Of a stretch of 64,000 nucleotides of DNA, positions 9,321-19,325 are shown piece by piece; the stretch's first letter is position 1, and the number at the start of each line of letters is the position of its first letter. This DNA comes from Sphingomicrobium sp. XHP0239 (GTDB lineage Bacteria; Pseudomonadota; Alphaproteobacteria; Sphingomonadales; Sphingomonadaceae), in assembly GCF_039555325.1 (NCBI RefSeq), contig NZ_CP154608.1, positions 806,001 through 870,000 on the forward strand. The letters are read 5' to 3'. The notes under the pieces were generated by a model. That model had not been told where the DNA came from. It was given only the letters and a program-made list of their open reading frames with translations, and did no database searches. A program made the translations under genes and the position numbers.

Positions 9321-9821
9321 ATGGCGGGCGCGGACGACAAACGCATCGCGCTCGCCGCCATTGCCGGTGCCCATGGCGTGCGGGGAGAGGTTCGCCTCAA
9401 ACTGTTCGCCGACGGCATCGATACGCTGAAAGCACAGAAGGCGCTGTTCGTCGGTGGCGACGAGCGGCGCCTTTCGTCCGTCCGGGCCAATGCCAAGGGC
9501 GGCATCGCACGGTTCGAAGGCATCGACAGTCGGGAGGCCGCGGAGGCCCTTCGCGGAAGCCTCGTCGAAATCGACCGCGAAGCGCTGCCTGCATTGGACG
9601 ACGACGAATATTATCTCGGCGATCTCATGGACCTGCCGGTCGTGGACGAGACGGGATCTTCCGTGGGCACCATCGTGGCGGTCGAGAATTACGGTGCGAG
9701 TGACGTCATCGAGATCGAGCGCCCGGATGGCAAGCGGTTCATGATCCCGCTGATCGAGGCGGCGGTGCCCGAATGGAATAGCGAGAGGCTCGTCGCCAAC
9801 AGCGCCTATTGCGAGGGCTGA
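9321..9821 (+). CDS. rimM: Ribosome maturation factor RimM
   Basis: A 166-residue 16S rRNA processing factor. The N-terminal domain has [18 protein letters not shown] and the C-terminal PRC-barrel has [16 protein letters not shown] and [14 protein letters not shown]. It helps assemble the 30S head near S19 and S13. It starts 6 bases after rpsP. Its end overlaps by 16 bases the end of the convergent oxidoreductase gene, and trmD, its normal next neighbour, is displaced by 1.85 kb. Confidence 0.95.
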   Translation: MAGADDKRIALAAIAGAHGVRGEVRLKLFADGIDTLKAQKALFVGGDERRLSSVRANAKGGIARFEGIDSREAAEALRGSLVEIDREALPALDDDEYYLGDLMDLPVVDETGSSVGTIVAVENYGASDVIEIERPDGKRFMIPLIEAAVPEWNSERLVANSAYCEG

Positions 9822-10756
9822 ACCGTCGGTTCGCGCCGGATCGGTCGTTTCTTCGCCAGATCGTTGCGGATCGTCGTTGACGCGACCCCGCCCTGGCCCA
9901 TCGCGTTGGAAATCTGGTCGAGCCCGATCACGACATCTCCCGCCGCATAGAGGCCGTCGATATTGGTGCGCATATGGTCATCGACCTCGATGCATCGTTC
10001 GCCGCAAAGGCTTGCCCCGACCATTTCGGCCAGTTGCACATGCGTGTCCGATCCCAGCGCGGGATAGATGCTGTCGAAGGCGAACGTCCGCCCGTCCTCG
10101 ACTTCGACCATGATCTCGCCCTCGCCGGGACGGATGTTCGCGACGGGACCGTCGATCCGCTCGATCCCCGCTTCCTCCAGGTCCGTGCGGCAGGGCGGGG
10201 TCAGATCCTGCGCCCCGTCGGGCGCGATCAGCGTGATGCTCGCGGTAAAGCCGCGCAGAAACTGCGCCTCGGCAGCGGCATGGTCGCCCGTGCCGATGAC
10301 GCCGACACGCTTGTCGGTGACTTCGTAACCGTCGCACACAGGACAGTAGCGGATCAGTCCTTCGGCCATCGCGGCGTCATGCGTTTCCACATCGATCATC
10401 GGCGGCCGCCGGTTGGACACGCCGGTCGCCAGTAGGACGGTGCGCGCTTCGACCGGCCCCGAACCCCAGTCGGCCACGAACAATCCGTCCTCGCCGCGGT
10501 CGAGGCGGGTCACGCGCCCGTCCTTGATCTCGGCGTGATAGCGAAGCGCCTGTTCCTTCATGCGATCGAGCAGTTCCTCGCCGTTGATCCCCTCGGGGAA
10601 GCCGGCATGGTTGTGGCTCGTCGGGATCCATTTGGCACGGCTGTTGCCTCCGTCGACCACCCAGATGTCGAGATGATAGCGTGCCAGATAGATGGCCGCG
10701 GTCAGCCCTGCCGGGCCGGCACCGATGACGAGGCAATCGAGGGGTGTGTCGCGCAT
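9806..10756 (-). CDS. NAD(P)/FAD-dependent oxidoreductase, thioredoxin-reductase-like
   Basis: A 316-residue flavoprotein with the thioredoxin reductase layout. FAD-binding [16 protein letters not shown] is at the start, a redox-active CPVC pair lies in [11 protein letters not shown] near residue 145, the NADP-binding site is [12 protein letters not shown], and the C-terminal FAD motif is GLYAAGDVV. The CPVC instead of the usual CATC places it in the broader family rather than in bona fide TrxB. The electron acceptor is unknown. It is inserted in reverse orientation inside the rpsP-rimM/trmD-rplS cluster, with its stop inside the last codons of rimM. Confidence 0.85.
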   Translation of the reverse strand: MRDTPLDCLVIGAGPAGLTAAIYLARYHLDIWVVDGGNSRAKWIPTSHNHAGFPEGINGEELLDRMKEQALRYHAEIKDGRVTRLDRGEDGLFVADWGSGPVEARTVLLATGVSNRRPPMIDVETHDAAMAEGLIRYCPVCDGYEVTDKRVGVIGTGDHAAAEAQFLRGFTASITLIAPDGAQDLTPPCRTDLEEAGIERIDGPVANIRPGEGEIMVEVEDGRTFAFDSIYPALGSDTHVQLAEMVGASLCGERCIEVDDHMRTNIDGLYAAGDVVIGLDQISNAMGQGGVASTTIRNDLAKKRPIRREPTVQPSQ

Positions 10757-10920
10757 GGATCGTCAATCCGCGCCGCAAAGCTTCGGTTCCTGCCCGCTTC
10801 ATCGCCGTCGAGGCCTACGCTTCAGACTCCGCGTCAACAGCGGTCGGAAAGGGCGCTCGCCGCTTCAAATCGGAACACGGCTCGGGTCCGGTCCATTTTT
10901 GTGATGAAGGAGGAAATCAC

Positions 10921-11640
10921 ATGAGGATCAACGCTCTGACGGTCGTTCTGGCAGCAGCCACCGCAGCCGCCTGCGCACCGGCCGAAGACGATGTGTCGCA
11001 AGGAACTCCTCAGGATCGCGACGCGGCGGGGACCCGTCCCGCGGATCAGCCGTCGCTGGTCACCGTCGAGGGAAGAATTTCCGATGGGGTCGAATGCCCG
11101 ATCGTCACGACGCCGGACGGGATCGTCTATTCGATCTCGCTGCAGGAGAGCGACGCCGCGGTGGGCGATTACGTCGCGATCGAAGGGGAGATCGCCGATG
11201 CCTCGATCTGCATGCAGGGCGAGGGGCATCTGATCCCCCGCTCGATCGAAGCGGCGGAACCGCCGGCGCGGGATCGTGACCCGGCGCGATCGGGAGGACA
11301 GCCCCTGACGTTCGGATACCTGCTCGGACCGTGGGTCGCGAGAGGCGTGGATGCCGACTGCGCCCGTCCCGATTTCGATGTGTCCGACAACGGCCGCGAC
11401 ATGGCCATCATCGAGACGCGCGTGAACGGCGTGCCGTCGACGGGCGTGATCAACTACGGGCCGCAGCCGCGGATCGTCTTCGACAAGCCACTCCCAGAAT
11501 TGCCGATCGAGACGCGCGGGCCCGATGGGCTTGCGGTGATGCCCAATGCCGACGGACGCGGGCTGACCCTCGCTGGCAAGCGTATCGAGGGCGACGGCGT
11601 GGTCTTCGTCAAATGCCCAGCGAATGCCAACGAAGTTTGA
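10921..11640 (+). CDS. Predicted lipoprotein of unknown function
   Basis: A 239-residue protein with a lipoprotein signal: a hydrophobic stretch followed by a cysteine at residue 18 (ATAAACAPAE), then a Ser/Asp/Pro-rich linker. Residues about 45-100 look like a small beta-barrel (VEGRISDGVECPIVTTPDG, GDYVAIEGEIADASICMQG) with two cysteines that could form a disulfide. Residues about 120-235 form a second domain with YLLGPWVARGVDADC and a late cysteine, VFVKCPANAN. I do not recognise a named family with certainty. The start at 10921 has a strong AAGGAGG ribosome site. It sits between rimM and trmD. Confidence 0.75.
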   Translation: MRINALTVVLAAATAAACAPAEDDVSQGTPQDRDAAGTRPADQPSLVTVEGRISDGVECPIVTTPDGIVYSISLQESDAAVGDYVAIEGEIADASICMQGEGHLIPRSIEAAEPPARDRDPARSGGQPLTFGYLLGPWVARGVDADCARPDFDVSDNGRDMAIIETRVNGVPSTGVINYGPQPRIVFDKPLPELPIETRGPDGLAVMPNADGRGLTLAGKRIEGDGVVFVKCPANANEV

Positions 11641-11671
11641 CCGCCTTCTCATCCTGTCCTAGCGGCGCCCG

Positions 11672-12403
11672 ATGACCTTCCGCGCTTCCGTCCTGACGCT
11701 CTACCCGGACATGTTTCCCGGGCCGCTCGGCACCTCGCTCGCGGGGCGGGCGATGGAGGAAGGCCGCTGGAGCCTCGACACCACGCAAATCCGCGATTTC
11801 GCGTCCGATAAGCACCGCACCGTCGACGATACGCCCGCGGGTGGCGGAGCGGGGATGGTGCTTAAATGCGACGTACTCGCGGCCGCGATCGACAGCGTGG
11901 CCGATGGACGACCGATCTTCGCGATGACGCCGCGCGGCGCTCCGCTGACTCAGCGCCGGGTGCGCGACATCGCTGCGGGCGAGGGCGCGATCGTCCTGTG
12001 CGGCCGCTTCGAGGGGTTCGACGAGCGGATCTTCGATGCGCGCCCCATCGAACCCGTCAGCGTGGGCGACTATATCCTGTCGGGCGGCGAGATCCCCGCG
12101 ATGCTGATGCTCGACGCTTGCATTCGGCTGCTTCCCGGCGTAATGGGCGCGGCTTCAAGCGGTGACGATGAAAGCTTCGAAAACGGGCTCGTCGAATATC
12201 CGCATTATACCCGACCGGTCGAATGGGAGGGGCGCACGATCCCCGAAGTGCTGCGATCGGGGGATCATGCGCGCATCGCGGCATGGCGTGAAGAACGCAG
12301 CCGCGAGGACACACGGCTAAGGAGGCCGGACTTATGGGAGCGTCACGGGGATGCTCCAGGTCAGTCTCCCTCTGGTGCGCAGGCGAAGAAGAAACAGGAT
12401 TGA
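11672..12403 (+). CDS. trmD: tRNA (guanine-N1)-methyltransferase TrmD
   Basis: A 243-residue SPOUT methyltransferase making m1G37 in tRNA. The conserved motifs are [13 protein letters not shown] near residue 55, [12 protein letters not shown] near residue 110, and the knot region [19 protein letters not shown]. The C-terminal domain has [13 protein letters not shown]. It is followed after 4 bases by rplS, as expected. Confidence 0.96.
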   Translation: MTFRASVLTLYPDMFPGPLGTSLAGRAMEEGRWSLDTTQIRDFASDKHRTVDDTPAGGGAGMVLKCDVLAAAIDSVADGRPIFAMTPRGAPLTQRRVRDIAAGEGAIVLCGRFEGFDERIFDARPIEPVSVGDYILSGGEIPAMLMLDACIRLLPGVMGAASSGDDESFENGLVEYPHYTRPVEWEGRTIPEVLRSGDHARIAAWREERSREDTRLRRPDLWERHGDAPGQSPSGAQAKKKQD

Positions 12404-12407
12404 ACCG

Positions 12408-12794
12408 ATGAACATCATCCAGACGCTCGAGCAGGAAACCATCAAGGCGCTCGGCAAGGACATCCCCGATTTCCGCCCGGGCGACACGCTTCGCGTCGGC
12501 GTGCGCGTGGTCGAGGGCGAACGTACCCGTATTCAGAATTACGAAGGTGTCTGCATCGCCCGGGCCAACAAAGGCGCCGGCAGCAGCTTCACCGTCCGCA
12601 AGATTTCGTTCGGCGAAGGTGTCGAGCGCGTATTCCCTCTCTATTCGCCCAACGTCGACAGCATCACGGTCGTGCGTCGCGGCGCCGTTCGTCGCGCCAA
12701 GCTCTATTACCTGCGCGGCCGCACCGGCAAGTCGGCCCGTATCGCCGAGCGCAAGGACACTCGTCCCGCGAAGGGCAAGAAAGAAAACGCCTGA
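12408..12794 (+). CDS. rplS: 50S ribosomal protein L19
   Basis: A 128-residue L19. It starts [20 protein letters not shown] and contains the conserved [42 protein letters not shown] and [19 protein letters not shown]. The C-terminus is Lys-rich. The start at 12408 follows trmD's stop closely; longer in-frame options would overlap trmD. It closes the ribosomal group and has its own terminator. Confidence 0.97.
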   Translation: MNIIQTLEQETIKALGKDIPDFRPGDTLRVGVRVVEGERTRIQNYEGVCIARANKGAGSSFTVRKISFGEGVERVFPLYSPNVDSITVVRRGAVRRAKLYYLRGRTGKSARIAERKDTRPAKGKKENA

Positions 12795-12816
12795 TCCATC
12801 GAGGATCGAGCAGGAA

Positions 12817-12850
12817 GGGGCGTCCGGCGACTGGTCGGGCGCCCCTTTTT
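12817..12850 (+). terminator. Intrinsic terminator after rplS
   Basis: Arms GGGGCGTCCG (12817-12826) and CGGGCGCCCC (12836-12845) form a 10-bp stem with one G-T pair, followed by five T residues. Confidence 0.9.
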
Positions 12851-12870
12851 CTGCCTGCCCTCGGAAGGGG

Positions 12871-15015
12871 TCAAAGCATCAGGTGGGTTCGGCGGAGGCT
12901 GCCGTCGGGCGCACCCTTTGGGAGATAGTCGTCGGGTCGTGCATCCGCGAGGGTACGCGCCGCGGGGGGAAGAACGCCCGGTGCGAAGGCTTCCAGTTCG
13001 GCGTCGACGGGCGTGTCATCGTCGAACCGTACCTCGATCACCGCTCCGTCGCACGCTCTGCCGTAGCAGCGCAGCAGCGCCGGCCCATCGCCAGCGTCGC
13101 TAAACGGTAGGACCTCTTCGCCGATACCCGCCGCTCGAACCCCGCTTCCCTCTTCGATCCGCAGCACGGTGCCCGTGATGCGATCGTCGAGTTGGAGGCG
13201 ATAACGCACGATCCGGCCATCTTCCCCCTTTCGCGACGACAATCGGGTCATCCGGGCCGCGGGTGCATCGAAGGGCTCGACCGGTACCGCATCGCTGCTA
13301 CCGCCGCCGGTCGTGAACTCGAATTTCCTCCATTCGGCAGCGTTGGAGACGGGATCGGGAAGCGCGCGCCCATCGCTCAGCGCACGGACCGCGGACAGGT
13401 CGGCACTGTCGTCCCGTTCGTAAACGAAGCTGAGCGGCCCTGGACTGCGCGCGCTCGTCATCGGTTGTGCCAGCGCGAGGATCGCGAGGCCCGCGGCGAT
13501 AATCGCGGGCGGCAGCGGAAGCGCGGCTCTCCGTTCGTGGGGCAGCACCTCGACCAGCAGCGGCAGGGCGACGAGCGCGACCAACGGCGCACCCGCCCAG
13601 AGCGGTCCTGCGATCAAAATCTCCTCCATCAACGCCACGAATTGCGCGATCAGCACCGCCTGGACGATGATGGCCGCCCACGAAGCCAGCCGTTCGACCC
13701 GTCCGCCCGCCAGGAGGCCGAGAAACGTAAGCGTCGGTCCCACGAGGAAAAGGATGAGCGCCCCCGGCAGGAAGAGACTGGCCGCCATTCCAATAAGCGC
13801 GACCAGCAACCATGCCGCGACCCGGTCGCGCCGCCGATCCGCCGCACCGCGGCGCAGGGCATGGGCGAGCAACAGACCCGCCAGCATCGCTGCGTGGATG
13901 GCGAGGTAGGTAGGGAGCGGCGTGCCCCGCCAGAACTGGCCGGCCACCGCCTGCGACAAGCCCCATCCCGCAGCGACCGCTGCCCCGAAAGCCGTCGCGA
14001 ACGCCAGCAACATGAAACCGAGCGCGCCGAACGCCCCCCGTTTCACCGCGAACACCAGCAGACCGACGAGCGCGATCCCGAAGATCGCTGCCGCCATGGT
14101 CAGCGGCAATGACAGAAACACGAGCCCGCCCACGTCGCTGTATACGCGGCGCGGACCGGCCGCGGCCGGACCGTCGGCGAGCGCTCGGGTGGCGGCGAGG
14201 ACCTGGCTGCCCATCTGCCCCAGCGTCCGGGTGTCGAGCGCGGCCACGGTGTCTCCGGCGCTATGATAGCGCGCCTCGTTGAAGGCGATGGCATATTCGA
14301 GCACGTCCCAGTCACGGCCCGCGCGGCGGAAATGCTCGCCGTCCGTACGATTGGGGATGAGGTTCGCGAAGTCGCTCGAAAGCGAATTGGCGGCGGGGCG
14401 GGGCGTGACCTCGCCATAAAGGCCGATCATGTCGCCGCGCACGCTCGACTGACGGAACATCAGCGCCGGCCCCTCGGTCCCGCGAGCCTCGATGTTGATG
14501 AGGGTGTCGACCCGTTCCGCGATCGAATTGTCTTCATCGAAGGCGGCTGCCCCGATCAGCCCACGCTCTTCGCCCTCGTTGAACAGAAAGGTCACGGGGC
14601 GTGCCGGGGCAGGCATGTCCGTCAAGGCTTCGGCGACCGACAGCATCACCGCTACCCCGATCCCGTCGTCCGCGGCGCCTTCACCGACGTCGGTACTGTC
14701 GTAGTGGCTGTTGAGGAGCAGGTGGGGGCGATCGCCGCTGCCGATCGTGGCGATGACGTTGCGAATTCTCGCGCAGCTGATGGTGGGACGCGAATCCTCG
14801 CTTCGACATTGCATGCGATCGGTGACATCGGGATCGAGCCCGATGGCGCGCAACTCGGCCACCAGCCGCTCGCGCACCGCATCGTTCGCATCGCTGTCGA
14901 CCGGATGCGGTCCGGCATCGCCGATAATCCGCTCCAGCCGCGCCTTGCTCGCCGCCGCGTCGAACCCTTCGACGTTGGCAGGGGGCGCGACCAGCACCCC
15001 CTTGAGCGCCAGCAA
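12871..15015 (-). CDS. M28 family zinc aminopeptidase with membrane domain
   Basis: A 714-residue protein. Residues about 30-280 are an M28 peptidase with the di-zinc site visible: His/Asp in LNSHYDSTDVGE, the bridging Asp in AADDGIGVAVM, Glu-Glu in FLFNEGEERG, and the last His in EARYHSAGDTVA. Residues about 300-540 hold some eight or nine hydrophobic membrane spans, and a beta-rich C-terminal domain follows, as in ER-type Fxna/ERMP1-like and related bacterial proteins. It likely trims peptides in the periplasm. The only usable start codon in frame is TTG at 15015, yet codons just upstream encode a hydrophobic stretch, so the true start is uncertain. It is divergent from the S9 peptidase gene. 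Confidence 0.82.
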   Translation of the reverse strand: MLALKGVLVAPPANVEGFDAAASKARLERIIGDAGPHPVDSDANDAVRERLVAELRAIGLDPDVTDRMQCRSEDSRPTISCARIRNVIATIGSGDRPHLLLNSHYDSTDVGEGAADDGIGVAVMLSVAEALTDMPAPARPVTFLFNEGEERGLIGAAAFDEDNSIAERVDTLINIEARGTEGPALMFRQSSVRGDMIGLYGEVTPRPAANSLSSDFANLIPNRTDGEHFRRAGRDWDVLEYAIAFNEARYHSAGDTVAALDTRTLGQMGSQVLAATRALADGPAAAGPRRVYSDVGGLVFLSLPLTMAAAIFGIALVGLLVFAVKRGAFGALGFMLLAFATAFGAAVAAGWGLSQAVAGQFWRGTPLPTYLAIHAAMLAGLLLAHALRRGAADRRRDRVAAWLLVALIGMAASLFLPGALILFLVGPTLTFLGLLAGGRVERLASWAAIIVQAVLIAQFVALMEEILIAGPLWAGAPLVALVALPLLVEVLPHERRAALPLPPAIIAAGLAILALAQPMTSARSPGPLSFVYERDDSADLSAVRALSDGRALPDPVSNAAEWRKFEFTTGGGSSDAVPVEPFDAPAARMTRLSSRKGEDGRIVRYRLQLDDRITGTVLRIEEGSGVRAAGIGEEVLPFSDAGDGPALLRCYGRACDGAVIEVRFDDDTPVDAELEAFAPGVLPPAARTLADARPDDYLPKGAPDGSLRRTHLML

Positions 15016-15193
15016 GCCGAGAAGAAGGATCGTGGCTAGCGTCGCTCGAAGCAGGTGGCGTCTCCCATCGTCGGCGCACCGTCGAACCGCCCCGCGATCC
15101 TGTCAAGCATGGCGGGCTGGCCGCCCCTTGCGTCGAGGGAGCGACTGCGCCACCTTTCGTCCCGACCTGTTCTTCCCCGGAGTTTCCCTTATC

Positions 15194-17464
15194 ATGCGAC
15201 TGTCGATCATGGCCGGCCTGGCCATCACCACCATCCTTGCAAGTCCCGCCTTCATGTCCTCCCCCGCCCATGCTCAGAATGCTTCGGCGACCCCTGTCGC
15301 CCAGCAGGAACTCACCCTCGAGCGGATCTTCGCGTCGCCCTCGCTCGATGGCGCCAGCCCGCGCGGCGTCATGCTGGCGCCCGATGGCTCCTATCTCACC
15401 ATGCTTCGCCCGCGCGAAGACGAGCGGACGCGCTACGATCTGTGGGCGCTTCCCGCCGACGGCGGCGAATGGCGGATGCTGGTCGACAGCGCGGCGGTCG
15501 GCACCGGCGCCGAACTGTCCGAGGCTGAAAAGATGCAACGCGAACGCGCCCGCATCGGCAGCCTGTCCGGCATCGTCACCTACCAATGGGCACCCGACAG
15601 CCAGTCGATCCTCGTTCCCATCGACGGCGACCTCTATCTCGCGGGCGTGGACGGCAGCGTCCAGCGCCTGACCGACACCGAGGCGGGCGAGCTCAATCCA
15701 AAGCTCAGCCCCGAAGGCACCTACGTCAGCTTCGTTCGCGACCAGCGCCTGTTCGTGGGCGCGGTCGGCGCCGAACCTGTCGCGATCACGCCAGCGGAAG
15801 AGAGCGATCTCATTCACTGGGGCGAAGCCGAATTCGTCGCGCAGGAGGAGATGAGCCGCCGCACGGGCTATTGGTGGGGGCCCAACGACACGCGCGTCGC
15901 GGTTCAGCGCTTCGATGAAAGCCCGGTCGGCGTCTTCACCCGCACCTCGATCGGCGCGGGCGGCACCTCGACCTACGAGCAGCGCTATCCCGCCGCCGGC
16001 ACCGACAACGTCCTCGTCGACCTGTTCGTCATGGATCCCGACGGCGGCAACCGCGTCGAGGTCGATCTCGGCGAGGAAGAGGACATCTATCTCGCCCGCG
16101 TCGACTGGGCGCCCGACGGGAGCGCGCTCTACGTCCAGCGGCAGAACCGCGAACAGACCGTGCTCGACATGCTCCGCGTCGATCCTGCCACGGGCCGCAG
16201 CGAGATCTTCTTCACCGAAACCGCCGCCGAAGGACATTGGACGAACCTCAGCGACAATTATCGTTTCTTGGAAGACGGTTCGCTCATCTGGTGGTCCGAG
16301 GCCGACGGCTACGCCCATCTCTATCATGTCGCGTCCGACGGCACGCGACGCCAGCTGACCGACGGCGAATGGGTCGTCCTCAGCCTCGACGGCGTCGATC
16401 AGGAGGCGGGGCGCCTCTATTTCACCGCCAATCGCGAGAGCGTGCGTGAAAGCCATCTCTACAGCCTCGACTATCGCACGCCCGGCGCACAGCCGACGCT
16501 GCTCACCGAACCCGGCGCCATGTACAATTGGAACATGGACGAGGACGCCAGCCGCGCGATCGTCAGCCGCTCGAGCCCAAGCCAGCCGCCGCAGCTCTAT
16601 TTCGCGGATGCTCAGGCCATCCGCATCGACTGGATCGAGCAAAATGCTCTCGACGCCGATCATCCCTACGCACCCTATCTTGCGAGCCATGTGACGCCCG
16701 AATTCGGGACGATCACGACCGCCGACGGCACCGAGTTGCACTATGAAATGCTTAAGCCCGCTACGATGCGGCCGGGCGAGCGCTATCCCGTCTTCTACCA
16801 GCATTATTCGGGTCCCGGTCCTCAGACCGTCACCAACAGCTGGGGCGGCGCGCTCAAGCAATGGATCGTCGACCAGGGATATATCTGGTTCCAGCTCGAC
16901 AATCGCGGCTCAAACAACCGTGGGGTCGATTTCGAAAAGCCGATCTATCGTGCGATGGGCGGGATCGAGGTCGAGGACCAGAAGCTCGGGGCCGAATGGC
17001 TCAAGCGCCAGGCCTATGTCGATCCCGATCGGATCGGCACCTATGGATGGAGCTACGGGGGCTACATGACGCTGCTGATGCTCGGCAAGGACCCGGGCCT
17101 GTATGCCGCAGGCGTCGCCGGGGCGCCGGTGACCAAATGGGAATTGTATGATACCCACTATACCGAACGCTTCATGGGCGATCCGCGCGAAGTCCCCGAA
17201 GCCTACGAGGCGTCGAGCACCTTTCCCACCGCAGGCGATATCGCCGATCCGCTGCTCCTCATCCACGGCATGAGCGACGACAACGTCTTCCTCGACAATT
17301 CGACGCAGATGGCGGCGGCGATGCAGGAAGCGAGGGTGCAATTCGACATGATGTTCTACCCTGGACAGGCCCACGGCGTTCGCGGCGAGAACATCTCGGT
17401 GCATCTGTGGGAGACGATCAGGCGCTTCCTCGAGGAGAATGGCGTGCCGGGTGGGCCGCGCTAG
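15194..17464 (+). CDS. S9 family peptidase, dipeptidyl peptidase IV type
   Basis: A 756-residue periplasmic serine peptidase. The signal peptide (residues 1 to about 30) ends at PAHAQNA. The beta-propeller, DPP-IV N-terminal region spans about 80-480, with the conserved DLIHWGEAEFVAQEEMSRR segment carrying the Glu pair that binds the substrate amino terminus. The alpha/beta-hydrolase domain has the nucleophile in YGWSYGGYM, Asp in LLIHGMSDDNV and His in YPGQAHGVRG. It would remove X-Pro dipeptides. The start at 15194 begins the signal peptide; upstream in-frame sequence is antisense to the M28 gene. Confidence 0.93.
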   Translation: MRLSIMAGLAITTILASPAFMSSPAHAQNASATPVAQQELTLERIFASPSLDGASPRGVMLAPDGSYLTMLRPREDERTRYDLWALPADGGEWRMLVDSAAVGTGAELSEAEKMQRERARIGSLSGIVTYQWAPDSQSILVPIDGDLYLAGVDGSVQRLTDTEAGELNPKLSPEGTYVSFVRDQRLFVGAVGAEPVAITPAEESDLIHWGEAEFVAQEEMSRRTGYWWGPNDTRVAVQRFDESPVGVFTRTSIGAGGTSTYEQRYPAAGTDNVLVDLFVMDPDGGNRVEVDLGEEEDIYLARVDWAPDGSALYVQRQNREQTVLDMLRVDPATGRSEIFFTETAAEGHWTNLSDNYRFLEDGSLIWWSEADGYAHLYHVASDGTRRQLTDGEWVVLSLDGVDQEAGRLYFTANRESVRESHLYSLDYRTPGAQPTLLTEPGAMYNWNMDEDASRAIVSRSSPSQPPQLYFADAQAIRIDWIEQNALDADHPYAPYLASHVTPEFGTITTADGTELHYEMLKPATMRPGERYPVFYQHYSGPGPQTVTNSWGGALKQWIVDQGYIWFQLDNRGSNNRGVDFEKPIYRAMGGIEVEDQKLGAEWLKRQAYVDPDRIGTYGWSYGGYMTLLMLGKDPGLYAAGVAGAPVTKWELYDTHYTERFMGDPREVPEAYEASSTFPTAGDIADPLLLIHGMSDDNVFLDNSTQMAAAMQEARVQFDMMFYPGQAHGVRGENISVHLWETIRRFLEENGVPGGPR

Positions 17465-18167
17465 GCACTGGCTGCGCGGCGGGGCGATCCTCGCCGCCGG
17501 CCTGCTCGTGTCGGCGTTCGGCCTGCGCGAATATTCGACCGCGCGCTGCACCGCGATCACAGGCGATCTCGCCTGCCACGGTCCGCGCGAGGAACGCCGC
17601 GTCGCACTGACGTTCGACGATGGGCCGACCGCGCGTGGCGTGGAGGCGGTGTTGCCCGCGCTCGACGCGGCGGGCGTGCGGGCGACCTTCTTTCTCGAAG
17701 GGAAGACCGCCGCCGAACGGCCCGAACTGGTCGCCGCGATCGCCACAGCGGGACACGAGATCGGCAATCACAGCTGGTCCCATGGCCACATGGCGGGACT
17801 TGGAAGTGCTGCGTATCTTCGAGAATTGCGCGATACCGACGCGGCTATCGTCGCGGCAGGCGCTCCGAGGCCCCGCTATTTCCGACCTCCTTACGGCATG
17901 AAGTTCGTCGGCCTCGGCAAGGCGACCGATGCCAACCGCCAGCGGATCGTTATGTGGGACGTCGAGGAACCGCCGGCCGGCGAGGGGACCGAGGCCTATG
18001 TCGAGGACATCATGGAGCAGGTGCGCCCCGGCTCGATCATCCTCGTCCACCCGATGTTCGCCTCGCGCGAGGTCGAGCGCCAAGCGGTCCCCTTGCTGCT
18101 CGAGCGGCTGGCTGCGGAGGGCTATGCCGTCGGAACGGTTGCGCAATTGCTAGAGCCGCGCGAATAG
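17439..18167 (+). CDS. Polysaccharide deacetylase (NodB-like)
   Basis: A 242-residue protein with an N-terminal hydrophobic anchor (about residues 12-32) and a NodB homology domain. The metal and catalytic residues are present: ALTFDDGPT, HEIGNHSWSHGH (the two zinc histidines) and the RYFRPPYG motif. The last motif reads ILVHPM where many members have LLHD. It should remove acetyl groups from N-acetylated sugars, possibly peptidoglycan or exopolysaccharide, in the periplasm. It overlaps the end of the S9 peptidase gene by 26 bases; a GTG start at 17451 is an alternative. Confidence 0.85.
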   Translation: MACRVGRARHWLRGGAILAAGLLVSAFGLREYSTARCTAITGDLACHGPREERRVALTFDDGPTARGVEAVLPALDAAGVRATFFLEGKTAAERPELVAAIATAGHEIGNHSWSHGHMAGLGSAAYLRELRDTDAAIVAAGAPRPRYFRPPYGMKFVGLGKATDANRQRIVMWDVEEPPAGEGTEAYVEDIMEQVRPGSIILVHPMFASREVERQAVPLLLERLAAEGYAVGTVAQLLEPRE

Positions 18168-18240
18168 GGCGGCGCATGGTTGCGCTTCGCCCGCCAAGGG
18201 CCATCTTGGAGCGCAGGGACACTGAAGGATAAGAACAGTC

Positions 18241-19266
18241 ATGGGCTATAGAGTCGTCGTCGTCGGCGCGACCGGGACGGTCGGGCGTGAAATGCTGGCC
18301 ATTCTTGCCGAACGCGAATTTCCGATCGACGAGATCGCCGCCGTCGCCAGCTCGCGCTCGGCGGGGGAACGGATCGATTTCGGTGACAGCGGCAAGGAAC
18401 TCAAGGTCAAGAACCTCGAGCATTTCGACTTCACCGGATGGGACATGGCACTGTTCGCAGCGGGTTCGAAGGTCAGCCAGCAATATGCGGAAAAGGCTGC
18501 CAAATCCGGCTGCACCGTCATCGACAATAGCTCCCTGTTCCGGATGGACCCCGACGTCCCGCTGATCGTGCCGGAGGTCAACGCGGAAGCGCTGGAGGGA
18601 TACAAGGCGCGCAACATCATCGCCAATCCCAATTGCTCGACCGCCCAGATGGTCGTCGCGCTCAAGCCGCTGCACGATGCCGCAACCATCCTGCGCGTCG
18701 TCGTCGCGACCTACCAGTCGGTCTCGGGCGCAGGGCGCGAGGCGATGGACGAACTGTTCAAGCAGTCCCGCGACATCTTCGTCGGCGATCCGGCCGAACC
18801 CGAACTCTTCACCAAGCAGATCGCGTTCAACGTCATCCCGCATATCGACGACTTCCTCGACGACGGATCGACCAAGGAGGAATGGAAGATGGTCGCCGAG
18901 ACCAAGAAGATCCTCGGCGCCAAGGTGAAGGTCAGCGCGACCTGCGTCCGCGTGCCCGTCTTCGTGGGCCATGCCGAGGCAATCAATGTCGAGCTCAAGG
19001 ACGAATTGTCCGCCGCCGACGCGCAGAAACTGCTGCGCGAAAGTCCGGGCATCATGCTCGTCGACAAGCGCGAGGACGGGGGATACGTCACGCCCGTCGA
19101 GTGCGTGGGCGACTATGCGACCTTCGTTTCGCGCGTGCGTGACGACAGCACGGTCGACAGTGGTCTGTCGCTTTGGTGCGTCAGCGACAATCTGCGCAAG
19201 GGCGCGGCCTTGAACGCGGTGCAGATCGCCGAACTGCTCGGCCGGAAGCATCTGAAGAAGGCCTGA
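18241..19266 (+). CDS. asd: Aspartate-semialdehyde dehydrogenase
   Basis: A 341-residue NADPH-dependent enzyme reducing aspartyl phosphate to aspartate semialdehyde for the Lys, Met, Thr and DAP pathways. The dinucleotide site is VVVGATGTVGREML, the catalytic cysteine lies in NPNCSTAQMV near residue 130, and SVSGAGREAMDEL and the later VPVFVGHAEAINVE (substrate His) are conserved. It supplies the pathway that dapF completes at 6 kb. AAGGAT precedes the ATG. Confidence 0.96.
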   Translation: MGYRVVVVGATGTVGREMLAILAEREFPIDEIAAVASSRSAGERIDFGDSGKELKVKNLEHFDFTGWDMALFAAGSKVSQQYAEKAAKSGCTVIDNSSLFRMDPDVPLIVPEVNAEALEGYKARNIIANPNCSTAQMVVALKPLHDAATILRVVVATYQSVSGAGREAMDELFKQSRDIFVGDPAEPELFTKQIAFNVIPHIDDFLDDGSTKEEWKMVAETKKILGAKVKVSATCVRVPVFVGHAEAINVELKDELSAADAQKLLRESPGIMLVDKREDGGYVTPVECVGDYATFVSRVRDDSTVDSGLSLWCVSDNLRKGAALNAVQIAELLGRKHLKKA

Positions 19267-19325
19267 CGCGCGTGACGTTCGAGGATCCAGGCCGTGATTG
19301 CCGCGCCCGCGAGGGTCTCGATGCG

